58,013 bases of DNA from Alphaproteobacteria bacterium (GCA_021413445.1 JAIOQI010000008.1:1-58013), one strand, 5' to 3'; positions 31,937 through 40,810 are shown, counted from the first letter of the stretch. Notes: generated by a model from the sequence alone, not told the origin. Numbers and translations are program-made.

Positions 31937-32558
31937 CGCCGATGACGTCCACGAAATTGCGGAGCATGCCCGCCGTGGCCCCCCAGATGTAAAAATCCTG
32001 CCAGGTCAGCGCGTAAAAATTCCGCTCCCGGCCTTCCAGCGTCACTTTTTTGCAGACGAGCGCCCCCGGGCTGAGGATGTAGTCGAGCGGGACCTCGAAA
32101 ATTTTTTCCACCTCGAAGCTGTCGGGCTTCCATTCCTGCAGTGTTTTAATCAGCCCCACCACCGGCGCGACGCGGTAGCCGGTGCGGGTGATGTAAGGGT
32201 CGAGCGTGCCGAGAATTTCGGCATTCTGCGGCAAAAGCCCGATTTCCTCCGCCGCCTCGCGCAGCGCTGTCGCCGCGGGATCGCGGTCGGTTTCGTCCGC
32301 GCCGCCGCCGGGAAAACTGATCTGCCCGGCATGGGCGTTCAGGTGCGCGGTGCGCTGCGTGAACAGCACGGTGTAGCCGGTGTCGCGCTTCAGGAGAGGG
32401 ACCAGCACGGCGGCCGGGCGGTACGGCGGCGGCAGGAACAGTTCCGGATTGAGGCTGTAGTCGCCCCGCTCCTGCGGCTGGTAAGCGGCAAGTTTTTTGC
32501 GGAGGTTATCCTCAAAGTTCAAATCTTTCCGATCGGGAAAAATATGTTGCGGCTCCAT
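31923..32558 (-). CDS. Nudix hydrolase, CoA diphosphatase-like
   Basis: A 211-residue Nudix hydrolase. The Nudix box GGGADETDRDPAATALREAA followed by EEIGL fits Gx5Ex7REUxEExGU. The preceding LLKRDTGYTVLFTQRTAHLN and HAGQISFPGG match the NudL/CoA pyrophosphatase subgroup, which splits CoA and its acyl forms to 4'-phosphopantetheine and 3',5'-ADP. Start overlaps the DUF1285 gene by 40 bases and its end overlaps cca by 14, so the three are one transcription unit. Confidence 0.92.
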   Translation of the reverse strand: MEPQHIFPDRKDLNFEDNLRKKLAAYQPQERGDYSLNPELFLPPPYRPAAVLVPLLKRDTGYTVLFTQRTAHLNAHAGQISFPGGGADETDRDPAATALREAAEEIGLLPQNAEILGTLDPYITRTGYRVAPVVGLIKTLQEWKPDSFEVEKIFEVPLDYILSPGALVCKKVTLEGRERNFYALTWQDFYIWGATAGMLRNFVDVIGDERL

Positions 32559-33007
32559 AGTCCCAGAAGTCCTTTCTTTGTCTCGTCGGCGACGGCCAGC
32601 TTGACCAGTTCATAATAGACGGAACGCACGATCAGCGCCTCCAGCCCTGCGCGCACCAGGATATAGGGCGAAGGCTCCCCCGTCTCCGGGTTGATCTCCA
32701 CCCGCAGCGGATGTTCCTCCCCGGCCTCGATCCAGTCGTCCAGGTTGGTCCTGAATAGCAGGGTTTGCGATTCACCTGAAGAACTGCTTTTCAGCTCCAC
32801 CGCCGTAAACGGCGCGTCCTCGACCTCGATCCGCCCTTTCTCAAAGGGGGTGACCAGCCAGTAGCCGCCTTTGTCGTCCCTGTGCAGCACGCTGGCGAAG
32901 AGCTTTACCAGATTATGCCGCGTGATCGGGCTGCCCTGATAGAGCCAGGTGCCATCCTTAAGAATTTTGATCCCGTAGTATTCATTTGAATCGATGCGAG
33001 ATGACAT
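32519..33007 (-). CDS. DUF1285 family protein
   Basis: A 162-residue conserved alphaproteobacterial protein of unknown function (DUF1285). Recognisable segments are IKILKDGTWLYQGSPITRHN, KLFASVLHRDDKGGYWLVTP, FEKGRIEVEDAPF and RAGLEALIVRSVYYELV. The ATG at 33007 has AAGGAAAG about ten bases upstream; a TTG at 33013 is possible. A clean TATAAT (33038-33043, leftward) lies upstream, just after a terminator. First gene of the DUF1285-Nudix-cca operon. Confidence 0.85.
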   Translation of the reverse strand: MSSRIDSNEYYGIKILKDGTWLYQGSPITRHNLVKLFASVLHRDDKGGYWLVTPFEKGRIEVEDAPFTAVELKSSSSGESQTLLFRTNLDDWIEAGEEHPLRVEINPETGEPSPYILVRAGLEALIVRSVYYELVKLAVADETKKGLLGLWSRNIFFPIGKI

Positions 33008-33055
33008 GGGCAAGCCGCTTTCCTTGATAGGAGCCTATTATAACTGTTTTAAAAC

Positions 33056-33096
33056 AAAAAAGACCCATCGGCTTTCGCCGAATGAGTCTTTTTTAT
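33056..33096 (-). terminator. Bidirectional rho-independent terminator
   Basis: AAAAAGAC-CAT-GGC (from 33056) pairs with GCCGAATGAGTCTTTTTT (to 33094), loop TTTC. T-runs occur on both strands. It ends the leftward RNA starting near 33127 and any read-through from the lipoprotein gene. Confidence 0.85.
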
Positions 33097-33127
33097 CCGC
33101 AGGGGGACCGATCCCCGCCACAACAGC
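33056..33127 (-). ncRNA. Candidate small RNA, about 72 nt
   Basis: A leftward promoter TTGACC-17-TTGAAT (33162-33134) is followed by no ORF but by a hairpin GGGGA/TCCCC (about 33105-33118) and the strong terminator at 33056-33096. Promoter, short non-coding stretch and intrinsic terminator are the layout of a small RNA gene. A leader or attenuator for DUF1285 is the alternative, but that gene has its own TATAAT after the terminator. Confidence 0.45.
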
Positions 33128-33133
33128 GATTTT

Positions 33134-33162
33134 ATTCAACCACAGGTTGCTATGAAGGTCAA
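33134..33162 (-). promoter_or_regulatory. Promoter of the candidate small RNA
   Basis: Leftward TTGACC (33162-33157), 17-base spacer, TTGAAT (33139-33134). About 37 bases around it are a diverged copy of the promoter at 33773-33801. Confidence 0.45.
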
Positions 33163-33253
33163 GTCTTGTTTACCTCCGGTTATGTCCAGCCATATGCCGC
33201 ACTTCACTTGGAGCGCATCAGTTCAACGAGTTTCTCTGCTGATGGATAAGTTG

Positions 33254-33676
33254 TCATTTCTTCCTCCAAAGATCATTTTTAAAAATAATATCGCCGTATT
33301 CAAAAGCTCCATGATCAGCGTGTGTTTTTCTATATTCCCTTATTCTCACATGCTGCATTTGCGGAGTTTCGTCAAACTTCTTTACGATGATATTATTTAT
33401 CTCTCCCAATATTTCCTGATCTTCAATAGCATAGGTCTGGAACTGAAACCCTCCGTTTATAGGACCCACAAAATAAATATATCCGCCGCATTTCTTAAAT
33501 TGAAGCTCACAAACTCCATGCCGTATGAGCACATTCGCCACTTCTTTGGAGACCTCTTCATACTCTTGGTAAAATGTCATATCTTCGCCGGGTATGAAGC
33601 AAGCCGTGAGAAGAGATAGTAAACCTGCCATACAGATTTTTTTAATTTTATCCCTATAAAAATATTTCACTGACAT
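33254..33676 (-). CDS. Predicted small lipoprotein
   Basis: A 140-residue exported protein from the ATG at 33676 (AAGGA upstream). The signal sequence KIKKICMAGLLSLLTAC ends in a lipobox (LLTAC). The mature part begins FIPGEDMTFYQEYEEVSKEV and contains two further cysteines (GVCELQFKKCGGYIYFVG), probably disulfide-linked after export. AT-rich compared with its neighbours, and flanked by two diverged copies of a promoter segment. No family recognised; outer-membrane or periplasmic anchoring is inferred from the lipobox. Confidence 0.7.
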   Translation of the reverse strand: MSVKYFYRDKIKKICMAGLLSLLTACFIPGEDMTFYQEYEEVSKEVANVLIRHGVCELQFKKCGGYIYFVGPINGGFQFQTYAIEDQEILGEINNIIVKKFDETPQMQHVRIREYRKTHADHGAFEYGDIIFKNDLWRKK

Positions 33677-33772
33677 GCTATTTTCCTTCAAACATATCTT
33701 TTTCCAAACAAACACCCCTTATCATCATGGGCGTTCTCCTTCAGTTTTGTCCACGCACCCCACGCCATTTTT

Positions 33773-33801
33773 ATTCAACCATAAGTTGCACAAAAAGTCA
33801 A
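33773..33801 (-). promoter_or_regulatory. Promoter of the small lipoprotein gene
   Basis: Leftward TTGACT (33801-33796), 17-base spacer, TTGAAT (33778-33773), about 95 bases before the ATG at 33676. Surrounding sequence repeats that at 33128-33165. Confidence 0.45.
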
Positions 33802-33899
33802 GTCCTTTTCAAGAAAGCGCCGCTGATTTGGAATGGCATCCCGGCACGGTTTTATCTATGATGAAGCCTGCAACAGTCCAGAAAGCAAAGTGAAACGCC

Positions 33900-34904
<1,005 letters not shown>

Positions 34905-34977
34905 ATACTCCAAAAAACCGTTGCGCTTTTTAAATAGGTCAGCATATTGGTGGTATCAGATTCTTAGGGATATTCAC

Positions 34978-35358
34978 ATGAAAATTTCCATATTCGGAGT
35001 TCTCTCCAATATCCAGATTCTTCTCCATACCGCCCTCAGGGGGAAGCGGGTGGGGGTGGATCAGTTGGGTAACAAATATTATAAGGCCAAGCCGCGCCGG
35101 GGCACGAAGCTGGAGCGGCGCTGGGTCATTTACAAGACCGGGACCGACGCCTCGCAGGTGCCGCCCGAATGGCACGGCTGGCTGCATCATCAGACCGACG
35201 TTGTTCCCGCAAAGACCAACCCCTATCGTCAGGACTGGATCCAGCCGCATCAACCCAACCTGACCGGCACCGATCGGGCTTATCTGCCGCCGGCGCTCAA
35301 GGGCCAACCGCGCGCCGCCGCCACCGGCGATTATATCCCGTGGCATCCGCCACAATAA
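34978..35358 (+). CDS. NADH:ubiquinone oxidoreductase accessory subunit, NDUFA12 family
   Basis: A 126-residue homolog of the mitochondrial complex I subunit NDUFA12 (B17.2), found in alphaproteobacteria. Family segments: LRGKRVGVDQLGNKYYKAKP, RRWVIYKTGTDASQVPPEWH, GWLHHQTDVVP and the C-terminal YIPWHPP. It would sit on the peripheral arm of complex I at the inner membrane. The ATG at 34978 fits homologs; a longer frame starts inside moxR and is rejected. First gene of the operon with mlaD and DUF2155. The 35377 gene starts 18 bases downstream. Confidence 0.92.
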   Translation: MKISIFGVLSNIQILLHTALRGKRVGVDQLGNKYYKAKPRRGTKLERRWVIYKTGTDASQVPPEWHGWLHHQTDVVPAKTNPYRQDWIQPHQPNLTGTDRAYLPPALKGQPRAAATGDYIPWHPPQ

Positions 35359-35376
35359 AATTGAGGACAAGAAAGC

Positions 35377-35874
35377 ATGCAAAAAAATATTGTTGAAACC
35401 ATCATGGGGGCTGTTGTTTTGCTGGTTGCAGGCGGTTTCCTGCTGTTCTTCTACAAGACCACCGACATCCGCCCTTCCTCCGGCTATGAACTGACCGCCG
35501 CCTTCAGCAAGATCGACGGCCTGGACAGCGGCAGCCCGGTCAGGATCAGCGGCGTCAAAATCGGCCAGGTGCTCGATTTCAAGCTGGACCCCAAAAACTT
35601 CCGCGCCATCGTGCGCATGAACATCAACGAAGGTATCAAGTTGCCGAGAGACACGGCGGCGGTCATCGCCAGCTCCGGCCTGCTCGACGGCAAGTTTATG
35701 ACCCTGGAACCCGGCGCCGACGAGGACTTTCTGGAGCCCGGCGACCAGATCGAGTTCACCCAGTCCACCCCCGGCCTCGAGCAATTGCTGGGGCAGGTCA
35801 TTTTCAGCCTGAACAAGGAGAAGGATGACGGCGGCAAAAAAAGCGGCGGCAAGCCGTCGTCTAAAAAATCCTAA
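35377..35874 (+). CDS. mlaD: Outer-membrane lipid asymmetry protein MlaD
   Basis: Periplasmic substrate-binding component of the Mla phospholipid transporter, anchored in the inner membrane. A 165-residue protein. The N-terminal helix GAVVLLVAGGFLLFFY is followed by the MCE domain (about 40-115): SKIDGLDSGSPVRISGVKIG and AVIASSGLLDGKFMTLEPG. The tail is Lys/Gly/Ser-rich. The ATPase and permease genes are elsewhere. In alphaproteobacteria mlaD commonly sits between NDUFA12 and DUF2155 genes, as here, and the next gene begins immediately after its stop. Confidence 0.92.
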   Translation: MQKNIVETIMGAVVLLVAGGFLLFFYKTTDIRPSSGYELTAAFSKIDGLDSGSPVRISGVKIGQVLDFKLDPKNFRAIVRMNINEGIKLPRDTAAVIASSGLLDGKFMTLEPGADEDFLEPGDQIEFTQSTPGLEQLLGQVIFSLNKEKDDGGKKSGGKPSSKKS

Positions 35875-36378
35875 ATGATGTTGCGCTTTCTTATCGCCGC
35901 GGCGTTCCTGGGCGGGCTGCTTTTCGGCCCGGCCGCCCCGGCTGCGGCGCGGCAGATGGAGGACATGAACATTGCCGTGCTGCGCACCATCGACAAGATT
36001 TCCGCCCGCACCAGCACCTTTGAAGTTCCCGTCGATAAGACCGTCAAGTTCGGCTCCTCCCTGTTCATCAAGGCGCGCGCCTGCCGCCAGGCCTCGGCGA
36101 TGGAAAAACAGGAATCAGCGGCTTTCCTGCAAATCTGGGAAAGGAAGCCCGCCGAGGAGAAATCCCATTGGGTTTTCAGCGGCTGGATGTTCGCCTCCAA
36201 CCCGTCGCTTTCGGCCATGGACCATCCCGTCTATGATGTCTGGGTGATCGACTGCAAGAACAGCGTCACGTCCGCGAAATCGCAGGCGTTCTCGTCGGAA
36301 AAGACGCCGGAGGGCAACCCGGCCACGGCTCCCGCCGCGCCTCCGGCCAAGGAAGCTCCCGCACCCGCGGGCGATTGA
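35875..36378 (+). CDS. DUF2155 family exported protein
   Basis: A 167-residue protein with a signal sequence (FLIAAAFLGGLLFGPAAPAAA). The conserved DUF2155 core covers about 30-125: LRTIDKISARTSTFEVPVDK, SLFIKARACRQ, FSGWMFASNPSLSAMDHPVY and DVWVIDCK. The paired cysteines RAC and DC probably form a disulfide in the periplasm. The Ala/Pro-rich tail, about 40 residues, overlaps the convergent aat gene by 148 bases. Function unknown; family is restricted largely to alphaproteobacteria. It begins on the base after the mlaD stop. Confidence 0.9.
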   Translation: MMLRFLIAAAFLGGLLFGPAAPAAARQMEDMNIAVLRTIDKISARTSTFEVPVDKTVKFGSSLFIKARACRQASAMEKQESAAFLQIWERKPAEEKSHWVFSGWMFASNPSLSAMDHPVYDVWVIDCKNSVTSAKSQAFSSEKTPEGNPATAPAAPPAKEAPAPAGD

Positions 36379-36965
36379 TCCCTGTTGAAGGAAACTTTCT
36401 TTTCCAGCGCGATTTTCAGGCGGCGCTGGTATTCGCCGCGGGAAATTTCGCAAACGCCGAACTGCCGCAGGTGCTCGTTGGTGAATTGGGTGTCCAGCAG
36501 CTCAAACCCCTGCCGCCACAGCCGCGCCGCCAGATACACCAGCGCGATCTTGCTGGCGTCGGTGGCGGTGGAGAACATGCTCTCGCCGAAAAAAGCCCCG
36601 CCGAGCGCGATGCCGTAAAGGCCGCCGACCAGCCGCCCGTCCTGCCAGGCTTCGACGCTGTGCGCATAACCCTGACGATGAAGCGCGGTATAGAGCGCGA
36701 TAATATCGTCGTTGATCCAGGTATCGGGGCGGGTGTCGGCGCAGCCCTGCATGACCCGCGCGAAGGCCTGGTCGAAAGTGACGCGGTAAGGGCGTTTTTT
36801 GACGGTGTGCCGCAGTTTCTTCGGCACATGCAACCCCGCAATCGGCAGCACGCCGCGCAAAGGGGGGTCATACCAGCGGATATCCGCGCTTTCCCGATGC
36901 GCCGCCATCGGGAAAATTCCGGCGCGGTAGGCTTGTAAAATAATTTCCGGCGTCAGCTCTGCCAC
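36231..36965 (-). CDS. aat: Leucyl/phenylalanyl-tRNA-protein transferase
   Basis: N-end-rule enzyme that adds Leu or Phe to proteins with N-terminal Arg or Lys, marking them for ClpAP. A 244-residue protein. Family blocks: ILQAYRAGIFPMA, IRWYDPPLRGVLPI, TWINDDIIALYTALHRQGYA, HSVEAWQDGRLVGGLYGIAL, GESMFS and LLDTQFTNEHLRQFG. The conserved part ends near residue 195. The remaining 50 residues are Gly/Ala-rich and read antisense through the DUF2155 tail, so this extension may be poorly constrained. Confidence 0.93.
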   Translation of the reverse strand: MAELTPEIILQAYRAGIFPMAAHRESADIRWYDPPLRGVLPIAGLHVPKKLRHTVKKRPYRVTFDQAFARVMQGCADTRPDTWINDDIIALYTALHRQGYAHSVEAWQDGRLVGGLYGIALGGAFFGESMFSTATDASKIALVYLAARLWRQGFELLDTQFTNEHLRQFGVCEISRGEYQRRLKIALEKKVSFNRDQSPAGAGASLAGGAAGAVAGLPSGVFSDENACDFADVTLFLQSITQTS

Positions 36966-37010
36966 AGAACCTCTCTTTTCGTTCGTCCATTATCGCAGAA
37001 AATGCGCCCG

Positions 37011-37274
37011 TCAGGAAACCTTCAGGCGGCTGGATTTTGCGGCGAAGGGACTGGCCGGGTATTCGTCCGCGCAAACATGCACAATTGTATATCCCTCCCC
37101 GTACCCCGGCGTGATGACGCTTCCGGCCAGGTCATGCTCCAGATAAACCCCGCCCACATGTTCGACCAGCATGGGGCACCCGGGCCGGAAGGCCAGGCGG
37201 CCGACGGTGTGCGCCAGGTTGCCGGACAGGGTTTCACACATGCGGCGGGGAAAAAGTACGATTTTCTGTTTCAT
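37011..37274 (-). CDS. Small hypothetical protein (87 aa)
   Basis: An 87-residue soluble protein from the ATG at 37274, preceded by GGAGAG nine bases upstream; an in-frame ATG at 37289 is the alternative. Sequence features: KIVLFPRRMCETLSGNLAHT, GRLAFRPGCPMLVEHVGGVY and EGYTIVHVCADEYP. Strand-rich, no signal peptide. It lies 46 bases upstream of aat and could share its transcript. No family recognised. Confidence 0.5.
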   Translation of the reverse strand: MKQKIVLFPRRMCETLSGNLAHTVGRLAFRPGCPMLVEHVGGVYLEHDLAGSVITPGYGEGYTIVHVCADEYPASPFAAKSSRLKVS

Positions 37275-37389
37275 GGGCTTGCTCTCCATTTGTTGTTTTT
37301 GCCATTGAGCGGGCAGTTATGTAATACATGAATAATCCGCGATTCACGAAAAGGAATCGCAGGTCTTCATGACCATCAACCAAGAGGGA

Positions 37390-37902
37390 TTATTTCAGGT
37401 CTTTGATGAGTTTCAGGGTGAGCAGGTCGTCGATGGCGCGCATCTCATTGGCCCGGACGGCGGCATCATCGTAACAAACCCCGGCCCCGTCGGGAATATA
37501 GCCCTTTTTGACATAGAGGCGCTGCGCGGCGCCGTAGCGGGAATAGAGCCCGACCCCGATGCCGGCCGCAGATTTCCCCGCCTGACGGACCAATGCCTCG
37601 CAGGCCTCCACCAGCCGGCCGCCCAGGCCCTGCTGCCGCGCCTCGGGGATGACGTTGAGGTCCTGGATTTCGGGGATATCCTGTTTCCTAAAGGGCTGGT
37701 ACAGCGGCTGCCAGATCAGCTGCACGTAGCCGACGGGGCGGACGGCCTGCGCCGCGATGAGGACAACTCTTTTTTTCTCCCGCTGTTCCGCCAGGCAGCG
37801 CTCGAAATATCCCGGCTCGTGCACCGTCCCCATCTCCGCCGCAATGCGGCCGAGGCCGTCAAGATCGGAGGCGGTCGCCTGACGGATATGTTCTGCTGTC
37901 AT
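37390..37902 (-). CDS. GNAT-family N-acetyltransferase
   Basis: A 170-residue acetyl-CoA-dependent acetyltransferase. The start IRQATASDLDGLGRIAAEMG is typical of the family. Motif A, IQDLNVIPEARQQGLGGRLV, holds the Q/RxxGxG/A pyrophosphate loop, and GVGLYSRYGAAQRLYVKKGY is the motif B region with the YxxxGF/Y ending. Its ATG overlaps the ankyrin gene's stop by four bases (ATGA), so it is translationally coupled. Target, protein or small molecule, unknown. Confidence 0.88.
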   Translation of the reverse strand: MTAEHIRQATASDLDGLGRIAAEMGTVHEPGYFERCLAEQREKKRVVLIAAQAVRPVGYVQLIWQPLYQPFRKQDIPEIQDLNVIPEARQQGLGGRLVEACEALVRQAGKSAAGIGVGLYSRYGAAQRLYVKKGYIPDGAGVCYDDAAVRANEMRAIDDLLTLKLIKDLK

Positions 37903-38435
37903 GGCTTGGGCGGATTTTTTTTCAACGGCGGTTTCGACGGGCGCTGGTCTTTCAGTTTTTTGAAGCGCGCATTGGCCGTGTCTTTGGCGCGCTTGTCGGC
38001 CGCCTGTTTCTTTTGCTCGGCGAGGCGCCTCTTTTCCGGCCATTGTTCGATGATCTGCGCAATGGCGTCGTGGTTGAAGTCCTTGGCCAGCAGGAGCGCG
38101 GTGCGCTTGTTGTTGTCCACCTCAGCAAGCCCGGCGCCTTTTTCCAGCAGCAGCGTGATAAGGCTCTCGTGCCCTCTTTGCGCGGCGCACATCAGGGGGG
38201 TTTTGCCGTTGTTTTCCTTGTCGTCGATCCGCGCGCCGCGTTCCAGCAGCAGCGCGGCAACCTCCAGATGGCCGTTCCACGCCGCCCAGGTCAGGGCGTT
38301 ATCGCCGATGTGGTTTTTTTCATCGATGATGCCGGCGCCATATTCGTCGAGCGCTGCCCGGATGGCGGCGATATCCCCGTGCTGGGCGGCGGTGCAGAAG
38401 TTGTTGATCTCATCCTGGCTTGGCGCGCTGTTCAT
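37899..38435 (-). CDS. Ankyrin-repeat protein
   Basis: A 178-residue protein with about four ankyrin repeats (residues 10-130): GDNALTWAAWNGHLEVAALL, LERGARIDDKENNGKTPLMC, AAQRGHESLITLLLEKGAGL and KRTALLLAKDFNHDAI. The last 50 residues are a Lys/Arg-rich helix ending in PPLKKNPPKP. No signal peptide, so a cytoplasmic protein-protein interaction role is likely. It overlaps the Na/Pi cotransporter stop by 26 bases and the acetyltransferase start by four, forming a three-gene leftward unit. Confidence 0.88.
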   Translation of the reverse strand: MNSAPSQDEINNFCTAAQHGDIAAIRAALDEYGAGIIDEKNHIGDNALTWAAWNGHLEVAALLLERGARIDDKENNGKTPLMCAAQRGHESLITLLLEKGAGLAEVDNNKRTALLLAKDFNHDAIAQIIEQWPEKRRLAEQKKQAADKRAKDTANARFKKLKDQRPSKPPLKKNPPKP

Positions 38436-40023
38436 GGGGCTTGAACCTAATATTTTTCTGGCAGGGTCGCCGACGGCCTTTGTTTCGGCGTCCTGCCCTT
38501 GCCGTTTCCGCGACCCCCTCGCTCAGGCGCCTGAAGTGGCCTTCGGAGGCGCTCTTTTCCTGGGAGCGCAGCACCGTCTTTGCCTCGAACATTTTCCGGG
38601 CCATGGCGATGTCGCCGGTCATGAACACGTTATGCGCGAGCTGCATGTTCCCCATCACCAGCGCGTGCATGGCGGCGATTTCGGCGAAGCCCTGGCGCGA
38701 GAAGGTGTCCTGGTTGCGGATTTTCTTCATCGCCATTTCCATCATGCTGTTGTCGATGATGTCGCCGACATGCTCGAGGTTGGTGGAGAAATTCAGGATC
38801 TGCATATAACGGCGGGTCTCCTCCTTGCTGAGGGATTCGCCCGACAGCCGCGCCAGGTAGGTCTTGACCGATTCATAAAGGCTATCGACGATGGCTTCCC
38901 GGTCGCGGATGTCCTTGACCAGCCGCGCATTGTTGACCCGGAACGACTCCAGCGTGTCGCGCAGCATCCCCTGCACGATGTCGCATATGCGCAGGGTTTC
39001 GCGGGAGACGCAGGCCAGCGCCGCCGGCGGCGTGCTGATGGCGATGGGGTCCAGGTAGCGCGGCAGGCTTTCGTCCTCGTCGCGGGGGCGGTCGGGCAAA
39101 ACGACCTGGCTCAGGCGCGTCAGGGGGACGATAAAGGGCAGGAACAACAGCGCCACGCCGATATTGAACGCGGTATGGAAGTTGACCAGCATGCGCGCCG
39201 GATTCGGGTGCAGCTGTTCGATGAACGGCAGGATCAGGCTGCTCATGAACGGCATGACGAAAAGGACGCCGAGGCCCCGGATGACCAGGTTGCCGAGCGG
39301 CACGCGCCGTCCCGCCGGCATGTCGCGCAGGGTCATGATGACCGGCCCCAGCGCGCCGCCGATGTTGGCGCCCAGCACCATAAAAAGCCCGAGTTCCACC
39401 GGAATGGTGCCGGAACCGACAAAACTCATGTACAGAAGGACCATGCCCAGGCTCGAATGTACCATCCAGGTGATGAGCGCGGAGATCATCACCGCCAGTA
39501 TCGGCTGGTCGCCCAGGGGGCCGGTCAGGGCCTGCAATACCTCGGAATGCTTCAGGGGTTCGGCCACGGCCGTGATCGCCTTTAACGCCACCAGCGCGAG
39601 ACCGATCCCGATCATGGCGCGCCCGACGTGCTTGTACTGGGTTTCCTCCATCGCTTTGGCGACGATGTAGCCGGACGTAATCATCACCGGCGCGAGCCAG
39701 CGCAGGTCGAGGGACATGAACTGGGCGGCGATCGTGGTGCCGACATCCGCGCCCAGCATCACCGCGATCGCCGCCGAAACCGTGATGACGCTGCGGGCGG
39801 CGAAGGAGCTGACAATCAGGCTGGTGGCGGTGCTGCTCTGCAGGATGGCGGCGACGGACAGCCCGACGAAGAAGGCCTTGAAGCGGTTGTTGGTCGAATT
39901 GGAAATGATCCGGCGCAGCATCGTGCCGAAGGCGCGGTTCAGCCCGTAGCTGACCATGTTCACCCCCCACAACAGGAGGCAAACCCCGCCCACGATATGA
40001 ATCAGTATTTCCGTGCCGCTAAT
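38410..40023 (-). CDS. Na/Pi cotransporter family protein, probable ATT start
   Basis: Membrane transporter of the NptA/YjbB family. Duplicated Na_Pi_cotrans units contain the QSS motifs: LQSSTATSLIVSSF near 60 and WMVHSSLGMVLLYMSF near 200. The last 170 residues form a cytoplasmic PhoU-like helical domain. The first in-frame GTG is at 39993 and has no ribosome site. The frame continues upstream through SGTEILIHIV, which family members have at their N-terminus, to an ATT at 40023 with AGGAG (40036-40032) eight bases before it. ATT initiation is the best reading; otherwise use 39993. Phosphate or other substrate not known. Confidence 0.85.
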   Translation of the reverse strand: MSGTEILIHIVGGVCLLLWGVNMVSYGLNRAFGTMLRRIISNSTNNRFKAFFVGLSVAAILQSSTATSLIVSSFAARSVITVSAAIAVMLGADVGTTIAAQFMSLDLRWLAPVMITSGYIVAKAMEETQYKHVGRAMIGIGLALVALKAITAVAEPLKHSEVLQALTGPLGDQPILAVMISALITWMVHSSLGMVLLYMSFVGSGTIPVELGLFMVLGANIGGALGPVIMTLRDMPAGRRVPLGNLVIRGLGVLFVMPFMSSLILPFIEQLHPNPARMLVNFHTAFNIGVALLFLPFIVPLTRLSQVVLPDRPRDEDESLPRYLDPIAISTPPAALACVSRETLRICDIVQGMLRDTLESFRVNNARLVKDIRDREAIVDSLYESVKTYLARLSGESLSKEETRRYMQILNFSTNLEHVGDIIDNSMMEMAMKKIRNQDTFSRQGFAEIAAMHALVMGNMQLAHNVFMTGDIAMARKMFEAKTVLRSQEKSASEGHFRRLSEGVAETARAGRRNKGRRRPCQKNIRFKPHEQRAKPG

Positions 40024-40057
40024 GGCCGTTACTCCTAAAAACGAATGAGGCTTGGGC

Positions 40058-40810
40058 TTATTTCAGCTGCGCCCATATCTTTTTCTTTGCCTTGTACATG
40101 ATGCCGGCAAAGGCGAGCAGGAAGAGGATGACTTTCAGCCCCGTCTGCTTGCGCTGTTCCATGTGCGGTTCGGAAGCCCAGGCCAGGAACTGCGTGACGT
40201 CGCGCGCCTCTTGCTCCAGGCTGGCGCCCGTGCCGTCGGAATAGCTGACCTGGCCGTCCGCCAGCGGCTTGGCCATCGCAATCTGGTGGCCGGGGAAATA
40301 TTTGTTGTAGTTCATGCCCGGCTGCATTTCCAGACCGGCCGGCGCGTCCTCAAATCCGGTCAGGACGCCGAAAATGTAATCCTCGGCGCCTTCGCGCGCC
40401 TTGACCAGCAGGGACATGTCCGGCGGCAGGGCGCCGTTATTGGCGGCGCGCGCGGCCTTGTCGTTCTTGAAGGGCGACTTGAAGGGGTCGGAAGGCAGGG
40501 CGGTGCGTTCGAACATTTCGCCGTCGTCATTGGGGCCGTCGGTGACGGTATATTGCGCGGCAACCGCCTTCACTTCATCCGGCGTGTAGCCGAGGTCCCC
40601 GAGATTGCGGTAGGAGAGGAACTTCATCGCATGGCAGGACGAGCGGACTTCCTTATAGACCTGGAAGCCGCGCTGCACCGCCGCCTTGTCGTAGGCGCCG
40701 AAAAGGCTCTTGTGCGGCCAGTGCTGTTTGGGCAGAGCGATTTCTTCTGCTGCAAATGCCTGCGACGACAGCGTCAGTAACAACGCCGAGAATAAAAGCG
40801 TTTTTTTCAT
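40058..40810 (-). CDS. petC: Cytochrome c1 with a single-cysteine haem motif
   Basis: Haem-bearing subunit of the cytochrome bc1 complex, passing electrons from the Rieske protein to cytochrome c. A 250-residue protein. Signal sequence (LLFSALLLTLSSQAFAA), soluble c1 domain (about 25-215), and C-terminal anchor VILFLLAFAGIMY. The haem site reads EVRSSCHAMKF: where CxxCH is expected, the first Cys is Arg (RSSCH), a single TGC to CGC change. The axial Met in QIAMAKPLADGQ is present. Its ATG overlaps the petB stop by one base (TGATG). Last gene of petABC. Confidence 0.93.
   Translation of the reverse strand: MKKTLLFSALLLTLSSQAFAAEEIALPKQHWPHKSLFGAYDKAAVQRGFQVYKEVRSSCHAMKFLSYRNLGDLGYTPDEVKAVAAQYTVTDGPNDDGEMFERTALPSDPFKSPFKNDKAARAANNGALPPDMSLLVKAREGAEDYIFGVLTGFEDAPAGLEMQPGMNYNKYFPGHQIAMAKPLADGQVSYSDGTGASLEQEARDVTQFLAWASEPHMEQRKQTGLKVILFLLAFAGIMYKAKKKIWAQLK

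Noticed and set aside
37369-39585. 738-codon rightward ORF
   Set aside because: Antisense to acetyltransferase, ankyrin and Na/Pi cotransporter genes; long only because GC-rich codon use removes stops.
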